From positions 1-24,581 of the forward strand of contig CAIPFS010000525.1 in assembly GCA_903864375.1 (NCBI GenBank): a stretch of 24,581 nucleotides of DNA, read 5' to 3'. The stretch is from an uncultured Verrucomicrobiota bacterium. GTDB taxonomy: Bacteria; Verrucomicrobiota; Verrucomicrobiia; Limisphaerales; UBA9464. The notes below the pieces were generated by a model, which saw nothing but the letters and a program-made list of their open reading frames with translations, did no database searches and was not told the origin of the DNA. A program made the translations under genes and the position numbers. This document shows, in pieces, positions 5,919 through 14,178 of this stretch; position 1 is the stretch's first letter, and each line of letters opens with the position of its first letter.

Positions 5919-8819
5919 ATGAGACGAATTCTCCCGATCGCATTGGCCATGGCCGTGGCCTGTGCCCCAGCAGCCCTATCCGCCACAGGACCCCTCCGCA
6001 TTCTTTATGTGGGTGAGCCTGGGACGGCTTCCGCCGATCGTTGCCATGCCCTGATGCAAAAATGGGGGCGGGACGCCATCTGGTTTGATTACGTGACGGA
6101 CCTGGACCAGATGCCATCGGGGTGGAGAACCACGGAGGATGCGGTCGTGCTGGACAACAGCCATGTTCAACTGGGTGCGGGTGCCCCTCCGACGGTCGTT
6201 CCCTCCGCAGCGACGGAAACGGACGAGCAGTTTCGAGCGAGGCTTCTGGCTGGCGTGGGGGAAAAGCGATTGACCAGCTGGCAGGCCTTCCTGGCCCAAC
6301 GGGAACCCGAGCAGCGCGAAGCCAATCCCAACGTGGCCAACTACGAGAAGCGACCGAACGCTGTGACCTTCCAGCATCCCTTCTCGGTCAAGGGGAGTGT
6401 TGAGCGCACCCAGGTGCCCCTGGACTGTCATCTGGAGCTTTTTGCAACGGAACCGGATATCGCCAAACCCATTTCCATGGCCTGGGATGAGCGGGGACGC
6501 CTCTGGGTTTGCGAAACGCGCGACTACCCGCACGGCGTGCGCACCTCAGGCGAGGGCAACGATTCCATCAAAATCTGTGAGGACACTGACGGCGACGGCC
6601 GGGCCGATAAGTTTACCATCTTTGCCGAACACCTGAATCTCCCGACCAGCCTGGTTTTTGCGCGCGGAGGAGTCATCGTGGCCCAATCGCCCCGTTTTCT
6701 GTTCCTGAAGGACACCGATGGGGACGACAAGGCGGACGTGCGCGAAGTAGTGATGGAGGGCTGGGGCATCGGGGATACCCATGCACAAGCCAACAACCTG
6801 CATCGGGGCTTCGACAACTGGTTGTACGGGTGTGTTGGGTATTCGGGCTTCGATGGCGATGTCGGCGGTGTTCACCGCCAGTTTGGCATGGGAACCTACC
6901 GCTTTAAATCCGACGGCTCAGCCATCGAGTTTTTGCACCAATTCTCCAACAACTCCTGGGGGCAAAGCGCCAACGCGGCGGGCGATGATTTTGGTGGTAC
7001 GGCCAATGGGGCGCCGATTTTCTACGGGGGTATCCCTGTCACGGCCTATCCCGCGGGGATGAAGGGGATGACCGCCAGGAAAATTAATTTGGAGGACAAA
7101 GCGCACCCGATCACATCCAACTATCGTCAGGTGGATGTGTTCGGCGGCTACACCGCGGCGGCGGGGAGCGCCTTCATTTACTCTTCCAACCTTCCGCCCC
7201 GCCTTCAGGGAAAGGCGATGGTGTGCGAGCCAACCATGAAGCTGGTCTCGCTGATGGACGTTGTGCCCCAAGGCGCAGGCTTTGTGGCCCGCGACGGATT
7301 CAACCTCCTGGCCAGCAGCGACGAGTGGATGTCTCCGGTCTTTTCAGAGGTCGGACCCGACGGAGCCATCTGGATTGCTGATTGGCAGAATTTCATCATC
7401 CAACACAACCCCACCCCCAGCGTGGCGCGGGGCGGTTACGAAGCGAAGACCGGGCCGGGTGGAGCCCATGAGAATCCTTTACGGGATCACGGGCGCGGGC
7501 GCATCTATCGATTGGTGTGGAACGAGGCGAAACCCTCTGCCGTGCGGTCATTGGCGGGAGCGGACGGCCCGACGCTGGTCAAAGCCCTTCGCAGCGACAA
7601 TTTGTTCTGGCGTCAGACCGCCCAAAGATTGCTGGTGGAAGGCAAGGTTGCGTCGACGGCCGATGCCTTGAGGGCGACGATTGCCGATCCGCAGGCGGGG
7701 CCGGCTGCGATCCATGCGCTCTGGTCCCTTCATGGGCTGGGTCAATTGGACGTCATGACCCATCGACTGGCCCTGCTCTCACGGCAACCGGAGTTACGCC
7801 GGAATGCCGTTCGGGCACTGGGAACGGATACCGAGGCCCTCGGGCTCTATTTTAGCTCGGGCGTTGTTGCAGACCCGGACCTGGTGACCCGCCTTGCGGC
7901 GCTGGTCAAACTGGCCCAGTTCCCCTCCAGCAAAGAGATTCAAACCCTGGTTGCGACGCTGTCCCGCAATCCGATTCACCGTTCGGATGAGTGGTTGAAC
8001 GAGGCGACGCGAATTCTTTCCAAGGTTCATGGCGTGCCATTGTTTCAAGAGGGACCCAATCTGCTGCCCAACGGGGGGTTGGAGCAACTCGCAGCCGATG
8101 GGCTTCCCGAGGGATGGAAGCGGCGCGACTACGGGGATAGGCCGGCCAATGTCGCTGCGCGTTGGGAGTCTGTATCTGGTCCCGGCCTCAGCCACTCGGG
8201 GAACCGGGCCATGCGGTGCATTGCCGACGGCGGTGAAGCGGACACCAGCCTGCACGCCGAGGTAACGCTCAAGCCGGACACCGAGTACCGGCTGTCTGGC
8301 TGGGTCAAAGGAACGCAATTGCGAGGTAAACTCAGCTTCAATGATCATATCAACCGCGCCGAGACCACCCGGGTCACCAAGGACGGCGAATGGAGCGAGG
8401 TGGAAGTCACCTACCGCAGCGGAAAGGCGACTCAGGCCAGTATCAACATTCTGTTTGTGGCCCGTGGCGAAGGGTATTTCGACGACGTCAAATTCTCCGA
8501 ACTTCTGCCGATTGTGGATGCCGGCGACACTGTGGCGGCGGCGGATCCGAAGCATGGTGAAGATATTTTCTATCATCACACTGCCCGGTGCGTGCTATGC
8601 CACATGCTCAAGGGCCAGGGAAGCACCGTGGGCCCTGCGCTCGACGGCATCGCAGGTCGCAAGGATGCGTCCTATATTCGCGAAAGTTTGCTGGAACCCA
8701 ACAAGGTACTGGCCACGGGTTACGAGGCTTTGGGCACCTCCCCGATGCCGCCGATGGGCGAAATCTTCAACAATCAGGAACTCGCCGATATTCAGGCGTT
8801 CCTGCAAACCTTGAAGTAA
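5919..8819 (+). CDS. PVC-type membrane-bound dehydrogenase with HEAT-like, carbohydrate-binding-like and cytochrome c domains
   Basis: This 966-residue exported protein begins with a signal peptide (MRRILPIALAMAVACAPAALSA). Residues about 25-130 resemble a degenerate ThuA-like fold. Residues about 165-540 form the beta-propeller typical of Pirellula/Verrucomicrobium-type dehydrogenases, starting CHLELFATEPDIAKPISMAW and with Asp-rich loops such as EDTDGDGRADKF and KDTDGDDKADV. HEAT-like helical repeats follow at about 550-700. Residues about 713-868 (NLLPNGGLEQ to YFDDVKFSE) look like a jelly-roll carbohydrate-binding module. A C-terminal cytochrome c holds CVLCH at 891-895 and a Met ligand candidate in SPMPPMG (943 or 946). 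It is probably a periplasmic PQQ-like or sugar-oxidising enzyme that passes electrons to its own haem; the substrate and cofactor are inferred from family only. The ATG at 5919 puts the signal peptide first. Confidence 0.88.
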   Translation: MRRILPIALAMAVACAPAALSATGPLRILYVGEPGTASADRCHALMQKWGRDAIWFDYVTDLDQMPSGWRTTEDAVVLDNSHVQLGAGAPPTVVPSAATETDEQFRARLLAGVGEKRLTSWQAFLAQREPEQREANPNVANYEKRPNAVTFQHPFSVKGSVERTQVPLDCHLELFATEPDIAKPISMAWDERGRLWVCETRDYPHGVRTSGEGNDSIKICEDTDGDGRADKFTIFAEHLNLPTSLVFARGGVIVAQSPRFLFLKDTDGDDKADVREVVMEGWGIGDTHAQANNLHRGFDNWLYGCVGYSGFDGDVGGVHRQFGMGTYRFKSDGSAIEFLHQFSNNSWGQSANAAGDDFGGTANGAPIFYGGIPVTAYPAGMKGMTARKINLEDKAHPITSNYRQVDVFGGYTAAAGSAFIYSSNLPPRLQGKAMVCEPTMKLVSLMDVVPQGAGFVARDGFNLLASSDEWMSPVFSEVGPDGAIWIADWQNFIIQHNPTPSVARGGYEAKTGPGGAHENPLRDHGRGRIYRLVWNEAKPSAVRSLAGADGPTLVKALRSDNLFWRQTAQRLLVEGKVASTADALRATIADPQAGPAAIHALWSLHGLGQLDVMTHRLALLSRQPELRRNAVRALGTDTEALGLYFSSGVVADPDLVTRLAALVKLAQFPSSKEIQTLVATLSRNPIHRSDEWLNEATRILSKVHGVPLFQEGPNLLPNGGLEQLAADGLPEGWKRRDYGDRPANVAARWESVSGPGLSHSGNRAMRCIADGGEADTSLHAEVTLKPDTEYRLSGWVKGTQLRGKLSFNDHINRAETTRVTKDGEWSEVEVTYRSGKATQASINILFVARGEGYFDDVKFSELLPIVDAGDTVAAADPKHGEDIFYHHTARCVLCHMLKGQGSTVGPALDGIAGRKDASYIRESLLEPNKVLATGYEALGTSPMPPMGEIFNNQELADIQAFLQTLK

Positions 8820-8837
8820 TCCTGCCGACGGATTCTG

Positions 8838-8863
8838 CTCCGGAGCACACCGGTGCTCCGGAG
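8838..8863 (+). terminator. Strong hairpin just after the PVC dehydrogenase gene
   Basis: CTCCGGAGCAC (8838-8848) and GTGCTCCGGAG (8853-8863) are perfect 11-bp arms around a 4-nt loop, starting 19 nt after the stop codon. There is no following T tract, so it may be an mRNA 3'-end stabiliser or a terminator of unusual type rather than a classical intrinsic terminator. Confidence 0.5.
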
Positions 8864-8924
8864 GAACCTTGAGCAGGAATGGGGGCGCCATTTGGAGGGA
8901 CAGGGCGTTTGTTGAGAATCCGCA

Positions 8925-8977
8925 GGGCCAACGGCCCGCTTCCATCCCAGCCTGGGATGTCCACGCGCCGGTGGCGC
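8925..8977. repeat. Three evenly spaced mini-hairpins with 3-nt loops
   Basis: Three perfect small inverted repeats follow one another. They are GGGCC-aac-GGCCC (8925-8937), ATCCCA-gcc-TGGGAT (8944-8958) and GCGCC-ggt-GGCGC (8965-8977). Both spacers are exactly 6 nt and every loop is 3 nt. The unit lies between two convergent genes in a 281-bp gap. The regularity suggests a REP-like dispersed element or a structured RNA rather than chance, but only this copy is in the window. Nothing else in the gap is recognisable. Confidence 0.55.
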
Positions 8978-9100
8978 TCGTTCATGGCACCTTGAGCTCC
9001 AGTGGGAAGAAAACCTTTGAGCCCACCGCCGGAATCGACAATTGACCTGTCCCCCTGTTTGATACCGCGGGATGCGGAGTGTTGGCGGTGCGGATGAAGG

Positions 9101-10189
9101 TCAGAGGGCGGCGATGGCTTTGTCGAGGGCGGCGATCAGGACGTTCATGGTGGCCTCGGTTTCGTCGCCCATGTTGGAAATACGGAAGGTGGTCCCCTTG
9201 ATTTTGCCGTAGCCGCCGTCGATCAGGAATCCCTGGTCCTTGACCAGTTTCTGCAATCGGGCGGCATCGACCACCCGTCCACCGGGCTTCGCCCCGTTGT
9301 TGAAACAGCAAAGGGTCTTCGACTCGAAACCCGGCTCCGGGAACAGGGTGAACCCGTGACGGGCACCCCAATCGCGCAGTTGCTGGTTGGTGTGCTCATG
9401 CCGGGCATACCGCTCCGGGAGTCCTTCCACGAAGAACTCCGAGACCTTGGCAGCGAGGGCATAGACGTGCGAGATGCTGGGGGTGCTGGGCGTCATGCTT
9501 TCCCGGGCATTCTTCTCGAATTCGACGAAATCGAAGTAATACCCGCGGTCGGCGGCCAATGCGGCCTTGGCCAGTGCAGCGGCCGAGCAGGTGAACACGG
9601 TCAACCCTGGGGGCAGGGCGAAGGCCTTTTGGGTTCCCGCCAGGAGAACATCAATCCCGAGGGTGTCGAATGCGATGGGCACGGCGGTCATGGAACTGAC
9701 GGCATCGACAATGAAGGTGACCCCGGGGAATTCCTGCTTGAGGGCGGCAATTTCGGCCAGGGGGCTCATCACGCCGCAACTGGTCTCATTGTGGATGAGA
9801 GTCAGGGCATCAAACTCGCCGGTGGCCAACCGGGCTCGAATGGCCTCGGCACGGATGGGTGATCCCCAGGGAACCTGAAGGGCTTCGGCCGCCTTGCCAC
9901 ATTTTTTAGAGACATCGAACCATTTGTCCGAAAAGGCGCCGCACATGCAGTTCAACACCTTGCGAGCCACGAGGTTGCGAATGGCGCCTTCCATGACTCC
10001 CCAGGCGGAGGAGGTGCTGAGGTAAACCAGTTGTCGGGTCCCCAACAAGGTTTGCAGCTGCGGTTGAAGCCCGGCATACAGGTCTTTGAAGCCCTGTCCG
10101 CGATGTCCAATCATCGGGCGGCAAAAAGCTTCGAAGGTACGGGGACTGACCTCGACCGGTCCGGGGATGTGCAACTTGACGTGCGCCAT
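9101..10189 (-). CDS. Class V PLP-dependent aminotransferase (alanine-glyoxylate/serine-pyruvate type)
   Basis: This is a 362-residue cytoplasmic fold type I aminotransferase. The start MAHVKLHIPGPVEVSP, with the GPVEV substrate/PLP loop and MIGHRG, is typical of the alanine-glyoxylate/serine-pyruvate group and its phosphoserine aminotransferase relatives. LIHNETSCGV (131-140) is the family's conserved substrate-binding strand, Asp162 in IVDAVSSM pairs with the PLP ring nitrogen, and Lys188 in AGTQKAF is the Schiff-base lysine. The RISNMG segment near residue 340 carries the carboxylate-binding Arg. The donor and acceptor cannot be fixed from sequence; glyoxylate detoxification, serine/glycine metabolism or a serine biosynthesis role are all possible. 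The ATG at 10189 was chosen because family homology starts there; a longer reading to 10315 would overlap the divergent ABC gene. Confidence 0.88.
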   Translation of the reverse strand: MAHVKLHIPGPVEVSPRTFEAFCRPMIGHRGQGFKDLYAGLQPQLQTLLGTRQLVYLSTSSAWGVMEGAIRNLVARKVLNCMCGAFSDKWFDVSKKCGKAAEALQVPWGSPIRAEAIRARLATGEFDALTLIHNETSCGVMSPLAEIAALKQEFPGVTFIVDAVSSMTAVPIAFDTLGIDVLLAGTQKAFALPPGLTVFTCSAAALAKAALAADRGYYFDFVEFEKNARESMTPSTPSISHVYALAAKVSEFFVEGLPERYARHEHTNQQLRDWGARHGFTLFPEPGFESKTLCCFNNGAKPGGRVVDAARLQKLVKDQGFLIDGGYGKIKGTTFRISNMGDETEATMNVLIAALDKAIAAL

Positions 10190-10293
10190 AATTAAGACCG
10201 GGAACTTTCCACACTCGATCCCGCGATGCAACGACCAAGCGTCCCGGGTCTCACCCTTGCCCGGGCTCCGTCCTCTGGCACCTTCCCCATCCT
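10190..10293. promoter_or_regulatory. Divergent promoter region between aminotransferase and ABC exporter genes
   Basis: This 104-bp gap separates divergent genes. Two CCCGGG hexamers, at 10243-10248 and 10260-10265, can pair with each other around an 11-nt loop or act as a repeated site. No confident promoter boxes or Shine-Dalgarno sequence are visible. Confidence 0.3.
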
Positions 10294-12171
10294 GTGTCGC
10301 ACCCGCCGACCCCAAACTCCCTGACTGGAAAGCCGATTTCGGTCGCCCGGGCGCTTGGACTGGTCACGCGATTTCTGGGGCGCCGCCCCGGATTTGTGGC
10401 CGTATCGATCGGCCTGTTGATGTTCAATATCGCCATTGAGCTCTCGATGCCCCAGTTCCTGGGGAACGCGATCACTCAACTAGGCCACCATACCGGCGAA
10501 ATCGGGTTTCAATCACCGGGATTCAAGACCCTGGCCTATTCGGTGGCCCTCTTTTTCTTTTTGGTGGTGGTGCGGACGGTTGTCGGGCTTTTCCTCGGAC
10601 CTCTGCGCAACCTGACGGCCCAGCGAACCTTGGGTGACCTGCGATCGGCTGTTTATGATGCCCTTCAACGTCAGAGTTTTGCCTGGCACGACAACGCCCG
10701 TACCGGGGAATTGATTTCCCGCAGCGGCACCGATATCTCGCGTCTCCAGGAGTACATCTTCGTCTGCCTGCTTTTTTCGGTCGACGTGGTGGCTGGTCTT
10801 TTGGGCACCGCGGTTTTTATTTTTTTGATCAACCAGACGCTGGGCTGGCTGACGCTGGGGGCCCTGGTGCCCACGGTGATGGCGATGGCCTATTTCGCGA
10901 TCCGCCTCCAGCCGCGCTGGCGCAGAGTCCACGATCGGCATGGGGAGATGAGCACGGTCATTCAGGAAAATATCGCGGGTGTCCGGGTGGTGAAGGCCTT
11001 CGCCCGAGAGGCGGATGAAATCTCCAAATTTCGCGCGCGAAAGGAGGCGTTCCTGGCGGAACTGACCTCGACCGTCAACTATTGGGCAGCCCGGGTTCCG
11101 CTGGCCCAGTTTCTTTTCGGCCTGGGTGTTCCCCTGGTTTTGTGGGTCGGCGGACGGCAGGTGATCCGCCAGGAGCTGGAATTGGGTCAACTGACAAAGG
11201 TCCTCTTTTACCTGCTGGCCCTGGGGAATCGGATTGGGGTCATCGGGCAGATCACCAGCATCATTCAGAACGCCGGTTCAAGTGCCCAGCGGGTTTGTGA
11301 AGTGCTGCTGGCCCCGATTTCGCTTCAACCGGGAACCCGTATCCTTGGCCCCTCGACAGCACCGGCATCGATTCGGTTCACTGATGTCTCCTTCGCCTAT
11401 TCGCTGGTCCCTTCCCTGGCCACGGAGGGCCTGAAGCCGTCACCCCCTCCACGACCGTCAGAATCCCGATCCACCCGGCGGAACGCCCTGGACCATCTTT
11501 CCTTTTCGATCGCGCCGGGAGAAACGGTAGCCCTGGTGGGACCGACCGGTGGTGGTAAATCGACCCTTCTGGCCCTGATACCCCGATTCTACGATCCCAA
11601 TGCAGGGACCGTGGAAATCGATGGGATGGATGTTCGGGAGCTCGACTTCAATTCCCTTCGACGGGTGATCGGGGTCGTCTTTCAGGAGACCTTTCTTTTC
11701 AGCGCCTCCGTCGCGGACAACATTGCCCTGGGCAATCCGTCCGCGAGCCGTGGGCAGATTGAAGCCGTCGCGCGCATGGCCCGTGCCCACGGTTTCATTT
11801 CGGAATTGGCGCAGGGATACGACACGATCATCGGTGAACGCGGCATTTCGCTCAGTGGCGGACAACGTCAGCGCATCGCCATCGCCCGTGCCCTGCTGAA
11901 AGAGCCCCGCATTCTCCTCATGGACGATGCCACCAGCGCCGTCGATCCGGGGACCGAACGCGAAATCCGGGAATCCATGGCAGGGCTGCTGGGAGGGCGC
12001 ACGACCCTTCTGGTAACGCAGCGGGTCTCGACCGCGCGGCTGGCGGATCGAATCCTGTTTGTTGAGGAGGGACGCGTCATCGAGGAGGGAACCCATGCGG
12101 ACCTGATCCACCGTGGCGGGGCCTATTCCGTCCTTTTCCAGAGTCAGCTCGAAACCACCGCGATCCACTGA
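10294..12171 (+). CDS. ABC exporter subunit with degenerate catalytic site (heterodimer half 1)
   Basis: This 625-residue half transporter has a type I exporter membrane domain (about 30-335, with an intracellular coupling stretch near ENIAGVRVVKAFARE) and a nucleotide-binding domain (about 358-615). Walker A is GPTGGGKST (416-424), the Q-loop Gln is 464, and the signature is canonical LSGGQ (520-524). After Walker B (ILLMD, 540-544) the catalytic Glu is replaced by Asp545, and the H-loop His is replaced by Gln576 (TQRVST). This is the pattern of the degenerate partner in TM287/288- or BmrCD-like exporters. A Pro/Ser-rich insert of about 25 residues (371-396) interrupts the region between the A-loop and the first NBD strands. 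The start is a GTG at 10294; no upstream in-frame ATG is available. The gene ends 2 nt before its partner's ATG. The substrate is unknown. Confidence 0.9.
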   Translation: MSHPPTPNSLTGKPISVARALGLVTRFLGRRPGFVAVSIGLLMFNIAIELSMPQFLGNAITQLGHHTGEIGFQSPGFKTLAYSVALFFFLVVVRTVVGLFLGPLRNLTAQRTLGDLRSAVYDALQRQSFAWHDNARTGELISRSGTDISRLQEYIFVCLLFSVDVVAGLLGTAVFIFLINQTLGWLTLGALVPTVMAMAYFAIRLQPRWRRVHDRHGEMSTVIQENIAGVRVVKAFAREADEISKFRARKEAFLAELTSTVNYWAARVPLAQFLFGLGVPLVLWVGGRQVIRQELELGQLTKVLFYLLALGNRIGVIGQITSIIQNAGSSAQRVCEVLLAPISLQPGTRILGPSTAPASIRFTDVSFAYSLVPSLATEGLKPSPPPRPSESRSTRRNALDHLSFSIAPGETVALVGPTGGGKSTLLALIPRFYDPNAGTVEIDGMDVRELDFNSLRRVIGVVFQETFLFSASVADNIALGNPSASRGQIEAVARMARAHGFISELAQGYDTIIGERGISLSGGQRQRIAIARALLKEPRILLMDDATSAVDPGTEREIRESMAGLLGGRTTLLVTQRVSTARLADRILFVEEGRVIEEGTHADLIHRGGAYSVLFQSQLETTAIH

Positions 12172-12173
12172 CC

Positions 12174-13979
12174 ATGTCCAACCACGACGACATTGCGTTG
12201 GACGAGGAGCTGGCACAGGCCCCGATGCGTGGGAGCGTCTTGCGCCGACTGTTCGGCTATGCCCGGTCCTATCGCCGGACCTACCTCATTAACATCGTCC
12301 TGACACTGATTGCCACCGCCTCCGGGCTGGCGGGTCCCAAACTGATCCAGCTGGGCATCGATCGGCAGCTGACCGGCCATCCCGAACCCGGGCGGGCGAT
12401 GCAGGGCATTCTCATCGTCAGCGGGATTTATCTGGCCAATCTGCTTCTCGGCTGGGCTCTTTCCGTGGCTCAGGTCAGTTCTGCCATCCGGGTCGGACAG
12501 GGGACCATGAATGACCTGCGCATGGCGGTCTTCGAGCATATCCAGGCCCTGTCCCTGAACTATTTCGACAAGACCCACCAGGGCCGCATCATTGCCCGGG
12601 CCGATTCCGACATCGACAGCCTCGACCGTCTGCTGACCTGGGGTGCCTCACAATTCCTCTCGAGCGTGGTGACCCTCTTGGGGGTGCTGGCTCTCATGTT
12701 CCATTACGACTGGATGTTGACGCTGGCCATTTGCACGGTTCTCCCTCCCCTTGCAGTGGCCACCTACTGGTTCCACCGCCGGGGACGGGAAGCCTATCGC
12801 AAGCTCCGGGGCACGATGTCCCGCCTGACGGCCTCGACGGCGGAAAACATCAGTGGGGTCCGGGCGGTTCAGGCGTTCACGAGGGAGGCCCACAACCTGA
12901 ATCGATTCCAGGAACTGCACGATGATTTCATCCATCGATGGGTCAGTTCCGCCCGGGTCTTCCACACCTACATGCCGGCGGTCAACCTTTTCGCCGGTTC
13001 GGCGACCGCCATCCTGTTGGGGTTTGGTGGCTGGCGGGTGCTTGAGGGACGCATCACCGTGGGAGCGCTGGCCGCGTTTGTTCTCTATCTCGGCATGTTT
13101 TTTGGCCCGGTTCAGACGATCGGCGACCTCTACAATGCCGTTCTTTCCTCCCTGGCCAGCGCCGAGCGTATTTTCAACCTTCTGGATACTCCGCCACAGG
13201 TTCGCAACCGCCCGGGTTCCCCTGACCTGCCGGCGCTGAAGGGAACGGTTGAATTTGATCAGGTCCGATTCCGCTATGATTCCACGCCTGAAGATCAGTG
13301 GGTCTTGCGCGACATCTCATTCAGGATTGAGGCGGGAAAGACCGTCGCCTTTGTGGGGCACACGGGTTCCGGCAAGACCAGCATCATCAGTCTTCTCGCC
13401 CGTTTTTACGAACCCCAGTTGGGCTGCATCCGGCTGGATGGCCACGACATTGGAGCGCACACCATTGAGTCGCTCCACCGGCAGTTGGGGATTGTTTCCC
13501 AGGAGAATTTCCTCTTCACGGGAACTGTCCTGGACAATCTGCGGTTTGGCCGTCCCGGGGCCACCCTCGAGGAGGTTGAAGGGGCGGCGCGCAAGCTGGG
13601 AACGGACGAACTCATCCGCCGCCTGTCGGAGGGCTACCAGACAGTGGTGGGAGAACGGGGTGGAAGTCTCAGTGCCGGAGAACGTCAATTGATCACCATG
13701 ACCCGGGCGATGGTGGCCGAACCCCGCATCCTCATCCTGGATGAGGCCACGAGCGCCGTCGATCCCCAGACCGAACAGGTGATCCAGCATGCCCTCGAAG
13801 TGCTCTTCGCCCGCCGGACCAGTTTTGTCATCGCCCATCGATTGAGCACGGTGCGGCATGCCGACCTGATCCTGGTGCTCGATCATGGCCGGATTATTGA
13901 GCGGGGAACCCACCCGGAGCTCCTGGCGCTTGCCGGCACCTATGCCCGCTTGCACGCCGAATTTGTCCGGGATGTGTGA
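12174..13979 (+). CDS. ABC exporter subunit with catalytic Glu and His (heterodimer half 2)
   Basis: This 601-residue partner of the preceding gene has the same type I exporter layout: six predicted membrane helices (about 35-330) and an NBD (about 358-595). Walker A is GHTGSGKT (395-402), the Q-loop Gln is 443, Walker B is ILILD with catalytic Glu524, and the H-loop His is 555 (AHRLST). Its signature is LSAGE (499-503), not LSGGQ. In a heterodimer this signature faces the degenerate Walker site of subunit 1, while subunit 1's LSGGQ completes the consensus site here, so only one site should hydrolyse ATP efficiently. Its ATG lies 2 nt after the upstream TGA, which suggests translational coupling and fixed stoichiometry. 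It could export a drug, lipid or peptide; nothing nearby decides. Confidence 0.92.
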   Translation: MSNHDDIALDEELAQAPMRGSVLRRLFGYARSYRRTYLINIVLTLIATASGLAGPKLIQLGIDRQLTGHPEPGRAMQGILIVSGIYLANLLLGWALSVAQVSSAIRVGQGTMNDLRMAVFEHIQALSLNYFDKTHQGRIIARADSDIDSLDRLLTWGASQFLSSVVTLLGVLALMFHYDWMLTLAICTVLPPLAVATYWFHRRGREAYRKLRGTMSRLTASTAENISGVRAVQAFTREAHNLNRFQELHDDFIHRWVSSARVFHTYMPAVNLFAGSATAILLGFGGWRVLEGRITVGALAAFVLYLGMFFGPVQTIGDLYNAVLSSLASAERIFNLLDTPPQVRNRPGSPDLPALKGTVEFDQVRFRYDSTPEDQWVLRDISFRIEAGKTVAFVGHTGSGKTSIISLLARFYEPQLGCIRLDGHDIGAHTIESLHRQLGIVSQENFLFTGTVLDNLRFGRPGATLEEVEGAARKLGTDELIRRLSEGYQTVVGERGGSLSAGERQLITMTRAMVAEPRILILDEATSAVDPQTEQVIQHALEVLFARRTSFVIAHRLSTVRHADLILVLDHGRIIERGTHPELLALAGTYARLHAEFVRDV

Positions 13980-14178
13980 CCCCAGTTGCTATTGGAACGA
14001 CGGGATTGATGGTTCCGCAGAGGTCGACGAACGACAGGGGAGGGGCAGTTCAAAACTTGTCGTGGATGACTTTCCCTTTTGGTCTTTGAAATTGTTTTTG
14101 ATCCGAATTCACTGTCGGTGGCCCTGAATCCGGTGTACCGAAGGATCAGCATCCAACAGGGATGATGGAATCGGATCC
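13980..14178. promoter_or_regulatory. 199-bp gap, AT-rich patch upstream of the copper monooxygenase-like gene
   Basis: No coding potential is evident. Positions about 14070-14112 are markedly richer in A and T than the surroundings, with T runs, as expected for a promoter of the downstream gene. I cannot place -35/-10 boxes with confidence, and no clear terminator for the ABC operon is visible. Confidence 0.3.

Noticed and set aside
7794..8579. 261-codon open frame on the minus strand
   Set aside because: It is antisense to the PVC dehydrogenase gene and shows no domain.
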